Positions 15,321 to 27,865 of a stretch of 64,000 nt of DNA are shown piece by piece. The position numbers were made by a program, and so were the translations under genes. Source of the stretch: Cristatella mucedo (taxonomy: Eukaryota > Bryozoa > Phylactolaemata > Cristatellidae). Numbering within the stretch: position 1 is the first letter of the stretch; each line of letters begins with the position of its first letter. The stretch is from assembly GCA_009760855.2 (NCBI GenBank), contig WPIO01000004.1, positions 5,772,501 to 5,836,500 of the forward strand. The letters run 5' to 3'. A model generated the notes under the pieces. It did not search any database and had not been told where the DNA came from. It saw nothing but the letters and a program-made list of their open reading frames with translations.

Positions 15321-16992
15321 GGCTCGGCGTGCGGCGCCCTCTCCCTATTCTTATTCGCCGATATGCCCGACTGCCGCTTAGCGAGCTACCCAAGAGGTCG
15401 GCCTGAGTGGCAGCTGCTGCGTTGCTGCGAATCCGTGCAAATCGTTTGGGTGCCCTCGAGGTGGACGCGTTAGTTGCCAGTCGGCCAGTGGAGGACAGGC
15501 GACCCCGAGCTCGGGATAAAACCGATGTATACGGGACATACGGCCGCTGCTGCTCGTGAGCCGCACGCTACGGGGCGGGGGGGGGGGGCGTACCGACCTG
15601 CAGCCGCCGCCGCCGAGGCCGCAGCGGCGGCCGTCGAGCTACTCCGTCATCAATGAACGGCCTGTAGCGAGCCGCCGGCAATTCGATGGCGGATTCGATG
15701 GAGGATGGCGATCGACGCCAACAGCCAGGCTGGCTGACGGCGACTGGCTGGATCAGTTCAGCCCAATCCAATCAAGAGGGAAGGCGTTCGCCGCGAGCGT
15801 TAGTTGGAGCGTGGGTCACCCTAGCAGCTTTGACCGCGGCCAGGATCGGCCTGGTGAGCGCGTGTCCTCGTGACCTCGTCAACTCGTGACCGCGCCTGAG
15901 CACTCGTTCGCCACGGGAGCGATATGAGTACAGAACAATGTGCAAGGATCAAGCTGTATGCGAGCAGTCGCGTAGAATAAGTTGGGGCTTCTTGCGCTGG
16001 CAGCGATGCGAATCTTTGTCTAGCCCTGCCGAACGCCTTAGCTGAGCTTGGCCAACTGGGAGGCTGTGCAGAGTACAGAGTGATAGACAGTTCGGCGCAG
16101 GTGAAGTTAAGTTGGTTACCTAGGTTAAGAGCAGGTGCGGGATCCCCAGGAATAACTGCGATACACGGCGATGCAGCAGCCATCTCCGCAATAAGCTTCG
16201 CAAAACAGCGGTTTCGATTCCAACTTACACGGAATGGTGTTCGACTTTAGCTCACCAAATTTCATACGGTTGCATGCCCATGTTCTCGTACTATGGCCTC
16301 TAATAGCCCGGCCCAGCGAGCCGCTCTAAATATTCGAACCGTGCAGCAGCTAATTCCGCAATAAGCTTCACGAAACTGTGCTTTTGATTCCAAATGGTAA
16401 CGAACAGTATTCCGGGCTCAGCGAAGAATTTCACGCTATTGTGCAACAAAACGTTCCTTCAATACCTGAATTTCACAGTGCTACTAAAGCTGAGACTTGG
16501 CAGGTCGACATGCGTCGCCGCGGCGTCCTGGACGAGTAAAAGACGCCGAAGTGAGCCTTAATCAAGTGATCAAAGTGCTGACAACGTGGCAGGGGTGACA
16601 GCTCCGCTGACCTCTGTCCCTGCGGCAGGGACAGCCGCTCCTCTGACACCGCGGCAGGGTCAACCGCTCCTCAATCGTGCTCGAATATTCTCATTCGGCG
16701 CATCGGCGTCAGGAAGTCCCTCGGCTTGCAGTCACTTGGAATCGCTGGTCGAGGGAGCTTTCTCACAGCGAGCGTGCTTATTTCTACGAGGCACCGCACA
16801 CGCACCGTCCGTTGGAAGAGAGCGAACAGCAGCAGCAGCACCAGCATCGGCAGGCAGTGATGGCTCGGTTTTTGCGCGCCCATAGAGGCGAGCAGGAAAG
16901 CGACGTCGCAGCGTTCGCGGACACAGTCTCTTGACACAGCACGTAAGGTTTCGGTGGCCGGTCGAAAACCTGGCCAAAAAGGAAGCGAGCGC

Positions 16993-17031
<39 letters not shown>

Positions 17032-17746
17032 CAGAAATGGCGTTGGAAAATGTATGCCGTCAACGGACCTGGCGCCATGCATAGCTGCGCACTCGATTTA
17101 AATGCCGTCTTCAAATGCTTTTGCCGGGCGGCGTGACCATGGCCCTTGACCTTGACCGTGACCTTGGCAGCGTCATCGTCGTCGTGAGGATCGTCGAGGC
17201 GAGAATGCAAAGCTATGAATGCAAAGCAAAGAATGCCAGCAAATTCGCATGCTTCGATCGACGACCTATCTCCGATTTAAGTGTTGCTAAGGTGGCCGCA
17301 TGAACTGGTAATTTACATATTCGTACGTCATTGATTGAATACGCGAAGGGATAATCGCGCGACGTTCAGCACGTAGGCTATTGACGCGTTAACACTGCCG
17401 CGTGCATTGCATTCCTGAATTGCTCAGTGCAAACTACTTGACAAGGTGGACAACTCCGCGATGAGTCGAATACAGATTCCGCACGATCAAGATATTCTTG
17501 ACACTGTATTGTCTACGTTAAGAATAATGAATGCCTGAATGTGCATTAGTATAATAAAGGGCCGTAACGCTGTTGCCCTCGCATAAGCTCACCCCGGGAG
17601 AGTAAAGTGGTGGCTTCTTACATGCCTGCGCGAGGCAAAAATCTGGAGTATACATCCAATTGAAATCGAGGGAGCGTCCGTGTTGCAAGGACTATACAAA
17701 TAAGGAAGGATCCTCAAGAGGCGGAATGTTGGCTAAATGTTGGGTA
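15321..17746. other. Intergenic with low-complexity tracts
   Basis: It holds a poly-G run (about 15577-15588), an imperfect direct repeat (16175-16275 and 16345-16445, sharing 'ccgcaataagctt') and a GA tract at 16995-17029. No gene could be supported. Confidence 0.4.
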
Positions 17747-18022
17747 CGTAATAATAATGATAATAAAAATAATGATAATGCACTTGATAAAGCGCCCTCA
17801 GAGAACTTAATCTCTCTCTAGGCGCTTTACATTTGCTGCAAAGGGAAATGCAATTGAAATGGTGAGTACAATCATGCTTAATAAACAAACAAAATGAATG
17901 ACATGGTTAAGGGTGACATACACAGGGGCAGCATGCAAATGTGGTCAGTGGCAGCATGCACAGTGTCAGCACGCATAAGCACATCAAGGACGATCGCAGG
18001 GACCCGCTAAATGCTGTCCTAA
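17747..18022 (-). mobile_element. Family A LINE 3' UTR and tail
   Basis: The minus strand has the full 3' UTR from 'aggacagcatttagcgggt' to the stem-loop aagcgcc...ggcgctt and (ATT)n. It carries no RT coding. Confidence 0.85.
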
Positions 18023-18850
<828 letters not shown>

Positions 18851-19029
18851 CAGAATGGCTTCAAGTCGAAAGGCAGATTCAAGCTAATATTGTCAAATCT
18901 ATCTCGAACGTCTACCCCGCCAAGCTGGCTGCATCGTTCAGCTGTATTCAGCATGAGACGCGGGCGACAGAATCGACAGCCTCCTCGTTCGCCATCGGGA
19001 CAACAGACGCGTCGTCGTCGTCGTCACTC

Positions 19030-19740
19030 TGGTTCCCCGCTAAGGCTAGCAGCGACCGAGTATAGCGAGTGCCAGGTTATGTTCTTGCCACCGTTGTCAC
19101 CTCGAAGCTCCGCCGGGCTTCGCTGCCACGTGATCGAACACCAACGACGTCGTGGTCGCCACGTGGTCGCGCCGACGACCACGCGGCTTCCGCTTGCGCA
19201 GCGGCAGTGCCTCTTTCCAATGCTGCTCTGCTCTCCGGCTGCTCTCCTCCGGCTGCCCGCTCTCGGTCGTCCGCCGCGACGCAATCGCTCCTACTCTCGC
19301 CGCCGCCGCTCCTCCCTTCAGTGTGCGCAACGTGCCATGAACGCTCTCTTTCGGCTGCGGAACTAAAAGTGCCGGAAGAAAAGCCGGAAAATGCAGGGAG
19401 CGCAAGTGTCGGCTGACGCTGGCAGACGCGCGACCGACGCGCGACCGACGCGCAACCGGTGGAGGAAGCTGGCGCGAAGCCTCGGGGCGAAGCGAACGGA
19501 GTCGGCGCAGGCGCAGCTGCCGCCGCGGCTGCGCCGACAGACACGGACGCAGCTCTGCACGCGGCGATAGCGAAGCGTGGCGGCCAGCGAGAGCGCGCGC
19601 GCGCGCGAGCGACCTACTAGCGAGCGACTCGGCGTCGTTGCGCGGAGCTGCTCGTTCGACAGAAAGCGCGGATGGATCTGCGCAATGACGACCGGCGCGA
19701 ACAGCTCGTGCACCCGTCGTGCAGCTCGTACATCAAAGTG
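19030..19740. other. GC/CpG-rich block with possible small frame
   Basis: The block is CpG-dense, with a 12-bp tandem motif 'gcgcgaccgac' (about 19424-19456) and a (GC)n run near 19596. A short frame starts at the ATG at 19673 (MDLRNDDRREQLV...) and stops near 19812. It could be a first exon or chance. It lies about 2.8 kb upstream of SCYL2. Confidence 0.3.
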
Positions 19741-20019
19741 CGGCTGACGGGCCGAACTCCCTCGGACAGGCCTCGCAATGCCAACGAAACATCGGCCAGA
19801 TGGCACGTCTGATTCCTGGTAATTTATAGTTAAGGAGACGCTTCTAATCTCAAGCGCCGTCATGATCTGACCAGTAAAGTTCAGTACGCTGAGAGCTCGT
19901 TGGGCGACGAACGGGTGCCGGAAGTGTCGGAAGCATAAATAAATACGCTAAGACATTTGCATATCACCCCATGAGAACTTGATCTTTTTATAAACACTTT
20001 AAATAGGATATGAGGGAAG

Positions 20020-20440
20020 CATGTCCTTGCGGTTGGTGATAACAGCCTCAGCACGCATAAGCATGATAAAGGACAATTCACAAGGACCCAGCAAGCGCTT
20101 TGTGGAAGGGGTGTTTGTTTACAACTTCTTAAAGAATGTCGAGTCAAGAAATATCGCCACGCCAGTCTGCAGTGAGTTCAAGGCTTTGAGAGAGTACGAA
20201 CTGTAAGCACGGTCTTTAAAGAATTTGAGGTTGGTTCGAGGCGCAGCTAAACGACTTGAGTCAGAAGAGCTGGTGGTAGGATGCCTGGCCTCATTGGAAG
20301 AAGTTAGAGCAGGTAGGCTGGAGCCAGCGAATGAAGGGATGTACAAGCGCGTGACAAAATCTTGACATCGAGACGCTGCTTGATGGGTAGCCAGTGCAGT
20401 TAGGTGAGAAGTGGTGCAATGTGGCAACTGTGCCACGTTC
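20020..20440 (-). mobile_element. Family A LINE, RT C-terminus and part of 3' UTR, old copy
   Basis: The minus strand has the end-of-RT block (RTNLKFFKDRAYSSYSLKAL, then NSLQTGV) preceded by a diverged ...LHWLPIKQRLDVKIL-like segment. The terminal stem-loop is lost. Confidence 0.7.
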
Positions 20441-20445
20441 ACCAC

Positions 20446-20480
20446 AGGCAATCCGAAAGGTGCTGACTTTCGGACCTGTT
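20446..20480. other. Short inverted repeat
   Basis: TCCGAAAG and CTTTCGGA form a perfect 8-bp stem, flanked by CAGG/CCTG that extend it imperfectly. A neighbouring GTGGCA...TGCCAC stem precedes it. No associated gene is known. Confidence 0.6.
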
Positions 20481-20559
20481 GTAAGCACCCTAATGCACAG
20501 GCCTTAAGACTCGGGCTTAAAATGGAAATTTCTACTATCTGAATCGCCATAGCTTTATA

Positions 20560-21252
20560 CTTTTTTTGGCAGTTAATGTGGCAGACGCACGAGGAATTTC
20601 GTCGACATCAATTCTTTGCAGAGGTCACTCAGTATTGCTACGCGCATTGCGGCATCTCCGAATCGGCACCGCTATACATCGCGCCCGACCTTCTCACTCC
20701 GCGTGCTCGTTGCACGTTTTTCTCTTATTTTTTTGGCCAAATTTTTGCTACGCTTCTCACCGCACTTTAGGACGTGCGCAATTCGAATTTCCGTTGGAGA
20801 TTTCCGGTCGCAATGGTCGTTCGCCTGCCGTCGTCGCATAAGTCCCGCTCTCGCGCCCGGTCCTTTTGCCGCCGCCGTCGCCGCGCGAGCTCCAAGCAAT
20901 TGCGTGTTGTGGAAGCCGTGTCAGAGCCGCTATCGCGCTCGTAAGAGCGCCACTCCTATCGAGTGCTAATAACATTGGCACTCGGAGTGACGCGTGCCTC
21001 GGTGGAAAGAGCTGCGGCGGAGGAACGATCGAAGTGCCGAAAATGGTGGCTATTTCCGCCGACGGCGGCGAAGACCGAAGTTGGTGCCATATCTCGGTCG
21101 CTACTCCAGCGATTGCTGCTTGATGCCCGAGCGCCTCCGGCACACCGCGGCAGCGGCGGCGGCGCCCGTGTCTGGAGCGATAAGCCCAGCCGGTGGCTCC
21201 GGTGACACCACCTCCAAGGCTTCTTTGAATGGCCGAGGGAAAACACTTTAAA
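20560..21252. other. GC-rich stretch without supported gene
   Basis: Overlapping frames on both strands reach 80-120 residues through GC-rich composition, with Arg/Ala/Ser bias. None resembles a known family. Confidence 0.35.
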
Positions 21253-21401
<149 letters not shown>

Positions 21402-21540
21402 CTGATTTGGTCTAGCGGTTAAGGTGCTCGCCTCGGCCAAGGTCTGACTGAGGTCGTGGGCTCGAGCCCCGGGGCATATGTGAAGCGCCTAAATGGAGAT
21501 TAGTTCTCTTGGGGCGCTATATAAATGAATTATATTTTTA
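21402..21540 (+). mobile_element. Family C tRNA-derived SINE, full-length-like
   Basis: An A-box-like 'ggtctagcggttaaggtgct' is followed by the B-box-like 'gggctcgagcccc'. The LINE-like tail then reads 'gaagcgcctaaatggaga', 'agttctcttggggcgct', 'atataaatgaatta'. It has no tRNA acceptor-stem pairing. It sits between two GA tracts. Confidence 0.82.
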
Positions 21541-21544
21541 TATA

Positions 21545-21597
21545 GAGAGAGGGGAGAGAGAGAGGGAGAAGGAGAGGGAGAGAGAGAGAGAGAGTGT
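21545..21597. repeat. (GA)n-rich tract
   Basis: GA repeats with GG interruptions directly after the SINE tail. Confidence 0.9.
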
Positions 21598-21599
21598 GT

Positions 21600-22517
21600 G
21601 TGGGAAGGATGTGGCTGTCACCCTTGTCAGAAAGTCTATCGCCAAGCTTCCGAGGACGAGAAGCGAAATGGGACCAATAGGGCGGAGTGCACGAGGACGG
21701 GCAATGGAGAATTTAGTCTGTTGGTTCGCCGCTTGCAGAGGCGAGTCGACGAACGCAGATAGCATTACAGCAGCACACTGCTGTGCGTCGTGAGCGCTTC
21801 ATGAGCGCTCGTACAGAGCGGTTCCCTCAGCGGCCTGCTTTCGGGCGCTGGCTCGCTGGCCAAGTTGGCCAAGTTGGCGCACTCTAATTCGACCACCGCT
21901 TCGTGCGAAGCGCCTCAGTTCGGTTGATGCCTCTTTACACTGCTCGCCTACTCCTCGCGTCTGAGAACGCGAAACTGCTGCGAAGCTTGCTTTACGCCGG
22001 CATTGTCGTGTTCGGTGCCTCGACAATGCAGCTTGCGACAGTGTGTAAGCTCTGATCGCAACAAAATTAGGGACGATTGATGCATCGACCGCCTTCCAGC
22101 TTAATCCATCTCTTTAACGGGCGAGCTTATTACTAACGGCCGATATTAGCAGCTGAGTGGCTCGCGCTTGCTTGAAAAAGCACGTGTGCGCCTGGCTCAG
22201 ACAGAATCGATAAAGTCATTTCGTTTAGGCCAGAAGAGTTCCGTCTGATGACAGGCGTGGCAAGCCTGGCCCAGCTAAGTCAAGGCTGCTTGCCAGCTGC
22301 AGAAGCCGCTATTTGTGCCCTTTACCCCTTGGTCAGCCATCGCTGGCGCCAGGCGCTGACGAGTGGCCAGCAGATGGCATGGCGGCCTGTTGAAGCTCAA
22401 CTTCTGCGATCGGATTTCGCTGTGGTTGGCTCAGCTTTTGTCTCCCAGTGGCACCAGACGGAGGCACGACAGCTGGCAAATCGCACGTAGCTGCAACGAA
22501 GCTAGCACGGATAAGGC
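21600..22517. other. SCYL2 5' flank / 5' UTR
   Basis: No other gene was recognised. The SCYL2 ATG at 22518 is preceded by an in-frame TAA at 22512-22514, so the coding frame starts here. No TATA box could be assigned with confidence. Confidence 0.4.
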
Positions 22518-22658
22518 ATGCCGTTCTTCCGCAGGTCGAAAAGCCAGTCGCAAGAGAAGACGATTCTGGACGAATACGTCGTCGGCGAGCGGGTGGGCGC
22601 TGCCGGTGTCGACGACCTCTGGACGGTGTTCGATGCCACCTGCAAGGCGACGGGCAAA
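22518..22658 (+). CDS. SCYL2: SCYL2 exon 1
   Basis: Residues 1-47. The segment LDEYVVGERVGAAGVDDLW aligns with the SCYL2 N-lobe start; the glycine loop is poorly kept. The short, basic start (MPFFRRSKSQ) replaces the longer vertebrate N terminus. Donor gtgagt, phase 0. Confidence 0.78.
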
Positions 22659-25609
22659 GTGAGTGCTCCAGTTGCAGCTTCTGCTAGCGCTTCTAGGCAT
22701 GCATGCTCCAGGACTGTCATATTTAGTCATGAAAACGTCAAAAACGTCGTTCTCTCTGTGTCTTTCTCTTCGCCTGTCTCTGTCTGTCTCTGCCTGTCTC
22801 TGCCTGTCTCTGCCTGTCTCTGCCTGTCTCTGCCTGTCTCTGCCTGTCTCTGTCGTCTGTCTTTGTCTGTCTGTCGTCTGTTTTTGTTTGTCTCTTCTGT
22901 CTCTGTCGGCCTGTCCTGCTGCATTCTTTGACAGGCAAACTCGAGCGCTGTCAATGCAGGAGCGCGGATGCAGATGAACTTTGTGTGAGTTTATTTTTTC
23001 AGCCCCGTCTGTCGCCTATCCACTTCCCTTTTAACATCGCTGCGGTTTGCAAGCACCGCAATCTTTTTTTATCTATCAAAAATACGATTACCAAAATGCA
23101 GTGTGTGATTCTTCGAATGCATATCCATGTACATAGTTATGTCTATCTACCAGTCTGAACCGCTTATGTAAGTCAGCTAGTCTAACTCAAACTACTTCTA
23201 AAAACTGCTACTAACGTCAACTACACTAACCGCTTTATTGATTCTGGGTAGTATAGCGGCAGTTGATTGAAAAGCCACCAGCTTCATCTATCCCGCGTAC
23301 CACGTAAAGTCACAATATAATGTCTCATTACTGCCCTCAATCCTCAGCCCTTATAGAATCTGTCACATATCTACCGTTTGCCTCCAGCCGGTTGTAGCTC
23401 GTTTGTGGCTTGGCATTAATTAGCGACCTCTTGAACTTCCCCCTATAAAGTGAGAAGACTGAGACTCGTGCTGTCGATTTCAACGTTCAACTCCGATAGG
23501 CGACTGCGAGCGTCATGTTGCACGCGACGCACGTCCCTCTGACTGATGCTGACTGATGCGATGCAAGTCAGTCGGACTGAGTTAGCAAGGACTGAGTTAG
23601 CAAGGACTGAGTCTAGCAATGCTAGACCTCAGCTCCGAACTTGCACGAGCAAGATCTTCCAATCAGCGATTTCCCGCTCGAGCGACTGCCTGCCATTGGC
23701 TCGAGCATATAATAATAATAATAAATTTGATAAAGCGTCCTCAGAGAACTCAAATCTCTGTCTAGGCGCTTTACAATTGATGCAAGGGAAGCACGATCGA
23801 ATGGTTAGTAGTAGCATGCTCAATTAACAACAAGAATGGCATGGTTAAGGTTAGGGATGAAATATGCAAGGTCAGCATGCAAGTATGCTTAGTGGTAGCA
23901 TGCACAGTGTCAGCACGTATAAGCACGTGTGCTGCAGGAAGCATTGTTCGAAAACTGGCGTCGATTAGGACCGTTCTCTGGTCGGGGCAGTTCGTGCTCT
24001 CTGCGGAGGTCCTAGCTGTCGGCACATGCGCTAGGGCGAAAGTTTGTAGCTAGTGGACGGAATAACCCTCAGCTAAGGACGTTAGCCTCCTCGAAGCCGG
24101 TCGCTGTGCCAAATTAATCTATGCAATTCCCCGGTGTAATTGAATGCACTAATCCAGACGACGCACGGCCGCCTCGTGCCTACGACGGTGGCACTGGCTA
24201 TGCCGAGTGCCTGGCGGTGCGGCGCAGAGTTTCTTTTGGGGGTAGGGCTGTGCCCTCAGCTGGCGTAGGTACTGCGGTACGCGCGGACTTCTAGCTGAGG
24301 GCAAACGACGAAGAGAACGCACCTCACTTGCAGAGTATCTAGAGTCAGCTATCACGAAATATCGAGGCAGCTTGGCAGCTGGCAGCTCGCAGGTCGCTCT
24401 CCTCCAGCTTGCAGCTCAGTCCAATATGTGAACCAACACACGCAGCAGGCGAAACGAGCGGATTAGTTTGTGGGGCGGAGGCTTCGGAGATTTTCAAGCG
24501 AGAAAATGCCCTGTCGAAACACGAGTCGTGCAGAATGCGTACGGAATCAAAACTCGATGACCTTCGCTTGCCTCCCTTACTATGCGCATAATGTGCTCAA
24601 CAGTGGACTCACGTGAGGATTGTCGAAAAATGATTGCACGCAGTTGAATGCGATTATTATTACTACGGCGACAAGCGATTCTTTCACTTACCAAGGAGGC
24701 CGCGAGCGATTGATAAGGATCTCACATGCAGGGCAATTAACTTTTGACTTGTTGACTTGACATCCGGCTTTGACGTCCTCTCTGAAGATCGACGATGCTC
24801 GGCTTCCGACAAGCTTAAGCAGAGTGGACAAGTAATGCGTGAGATAACTAATGGATTAGAAATCTACCCGTTGCAACGAATCTCAATTGCTCTAACTGTA
24901 TCTCGGCAGGACCTCCGAAAAGCGGCACAGGACCTCCACAGATAATCTTTGGCGATGGCGGTTTAACGATGCATTATAGGCTAACGGCCGTATTTAGATG
25001 CTTTACGAATATCTGGATAGCCATTGAATACAAATAAATATGTCCTCTACGACCTGTGCGTGACCTGCACGGGACTACCTACACCGTTACGATGGCAGCC
25101 GCTTCCCTACTGGCTCTTTTTCTGAGACAGCTTGAGCCTCGTCTTCGCTCAGATCCTTTCCTTACAATAAATGCCTCATCTCATCGTCGCCATTTTCATT
25201 TCGATTGTAGATGATAAGTACGGGTCCTAGTGTAGAACTCACTGGCACCGTACTTGTGCAGGGGGCTATTACTATTACTATTCGCTATTACCCATTACTT
25301 CTCCTCTACTCACGTTCTTACCTTGACCTTCCATGATAGTGCTTTTCGCTGCTTCCCGGTCTCATATGCGACCCAAAGAGGCATCATAAGGCCAACAGCT
25401 GGGATTTATCAACACCACTCGGTGTTGTTTGGAAACTCGGAAAGTTTGCTGCCATCCATGTTTAGACGTCATCAATACCTGCAGCCTGAGAGTTTAGAGA
25501 ATTTGACGTTCTGAAGGGCTGGGAGAAATCAAAGCAAAGGTACAACTAAGTGTCCTCCGCATAGAAGTGAAAGCCTAGATTGTGCTTGGCAATCACATCG
25601 GCAAGAGAG

Positions 25610-25688
<79 letters not shown>

Positions 25689-27824
25689 AAACCGTGAAAA
25701 GAACGGGACCAGAGGGCGCTGAGTCCTGAGGTACCGCATACTTCGGAGGTTCCTCGGAAGATCTTTATCCATTCCCATCAATAATCTGGAGTCTCTGAGA
25801 TAGGGCCACTGAGATAAGACTTGAATACTTGCAGTGCAGTTCCAGTGATGCCCAGGTGAGACGAGAGGCGCTCAACAAGGACTCGGTGATCGATAGCATC
25901 AAAAACTGCCGAAAGATCGAGCAAAACAAGCAGAAATATTCTACCTAAGTCTGCATTCCTAAGTAGGTCAGTATAAACCGAAAGCAATGCTGACTATGTG
26001 AAGCGATTAGCTCTAAAACCAGACTGGAACTTACCAGCAAGGTTTGAAGTTTCAATATATGAATTAGGTTGGTCTGCCACGACTCGTTCCAGTGTCTTTG
26101 ATAAAAACGGTAGAAGGGAGATTATTCGCAAATTGCTCAAGTTCTCTTGGTCTTGTGCTTCTTTCTTGTTTGGTTTCTTCTTTATTGAATATTTGAATTA
26201 TTTATTGCTATTACATATATTCTATTACATATTATTTATATTATTTATAATTATTTAATAATTATTTATCTTCTTTGTTGAATAGTACCCTGACTAAAGC
26301 ATTTTTTAAAGGTGCTGGGACATGACGTGAGGCTTAAGACATATTGGTCTAGCGGTTAAGGTGCTCGCCCCGAACAAGGTCTGACTGAGGTCGTGGGCTC
26401 GAGCCCCGAGGCGTATGTGAAGCGCCTGAATAGAGATTAAGTTCTCTTTGGTCGCTATATAAATGAATTATTTTTATTTAATTATATTTATATTTTTGAC
26501 GTTAGTTCTGCATGGCAGCAACAGATCTGTGCATCGCAGAAGTAGAACAGTGGGAATAGGGTTCATACGACTAGTTGTCTTCTTTGATTGGGGTATGAAC
26601 TTCAGGACGAGATCACCAGTGGCCTCCTCGAATGTGAACATTGAGGTGCTTTGTGAAAAAGAGGGACAGCAGATTATTCTTCGAATTAATAAATCGATTT
26701 TATTGAAAGGCTCTGGTAGTTTAATACATTTATATGAGGCACGCATGCTCAACTATAAAGAGAAGATCGATATTTGCCCCTAATTAGGTCTCCCCAGTGG
26801 CTGGCTTCCGGCTTCTGTTCAAGAGCGATCTCTTCACGTTCCACTAATAGGGTCAAGCTGGCCACTTGTAAGCACAGGCTTGGCTGCCTAGCACGCCAGC
26901 CAAGCGGCTGGCAGGTCGTGCGAATGGCCGGCCATGTTGTGCGAGATGCGTTGCGGTTCTGTGGCCGGCCCTATAGTAGAGAGAGAGAGAGAAGCTCACT
27001 CGAGCTCACTCAAATAGTGAGACTGCACTAACACACCGGCTCGAATCTCTCGGCAGACCGAACTCGAACAAACGGACGCGGCGTGTAGCCTTCCTTCGGA
27101 GCTCCGCGAGAGCTCTCAAACAGCTCGGCGCCATTTTAGCTGAGGACTTTCGCAGCTAATCCGAATTTAGTTAATCAACTCGGTCACGGTTTCCGCAGGG
27201 CACCTGAGAACCGGATGAGGGTAGCTCATCCGATGTTGCACTGGTCGTGGCACGTGACGTACTTCCAGATCACGTGACGCATTTCCAGATCGCCGTAGAA
27301 GCGAATCATAATCTCGACGACTGGACCGATCCGCATAAAAGTCAGTCGCAGAGGTGGCGGCAACAACGCGACCGCTTGCGCACGATGTCTCAAATGCCAT
27401 TCACTGAACGACACAGCTCAGAACCAGCTCAGTTGCACCCTGCCAATATACTCAGTTTGTTTTGCTGAGGACTTTAGTAAGCCGGCCGGGTCTGTAGATT
27501 CGCCCCTACAAGTCACACGTGTGGCCATGGCAGGAATGAAGATTGCTGAAGCGAGAAGCTCGTGAAAGGAAGGCGATCGAGTTGCAAAGTCGACTGGCGG
27601 CTTCTTTTCCCGCTCGTGTTGTCGCTTGTTGATGCTGAATTTACAGTCAAGGCTAAGAGCCGACTGGCACGGCTCTTAGCCAGCGAGTCGGGCTTTTATG
27701 CTAACTTTTAAAACAGGCCGCTCATTGGCCGTCTGCCTTTGGCCGTCTGCCAATTTCACTCCTTAAAGAAAACAATACCAAGCATGCAAATTAATGCAGA
27801 AAGATCGAGCAGAGTATAATATAT

Positions 27825-27865
<41 letters not shown>

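Larger units (their letters stand above)
25545..26790 (-). mobile_element. Family A LINE, RT domain, nested SINE and microsatellite
   Basis: Read on the minus strand it follows RT order. First FTFEEATGDLVLKFI... and NPIPTVLLLRCTDLLLP, then ASRHVPAPLKNALVRVLFNK. Then FLSKTLERVVADQ and FQSGFRANRFT, then LLVLLDLSAVFDAIDHRVLV and HLGITGTALQVFKSYLSG, then a YGTSGLSALWSRS segment and LADVIAKHNLGFHFYAEDT. The catalytic box reads YAED instead of YADD. A family C SINE (26338-26475) splits it after the NPIPT block, and (GA)n splits it before LADVI. Stops and frameshifts mark it as dead. Confidence 0.85.

Noticed and set aside
19673-19812. Small gene starting MDLRNDD
   Set aside because: Only about 46 codons, no homology, no convincing donor; kept only as a remark on the CpG-rich block.
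21402-21480. True tRNA gene
   Set aside because: The head recurs at several places with the same non-tRNA tail and lacks acceptor pairing.
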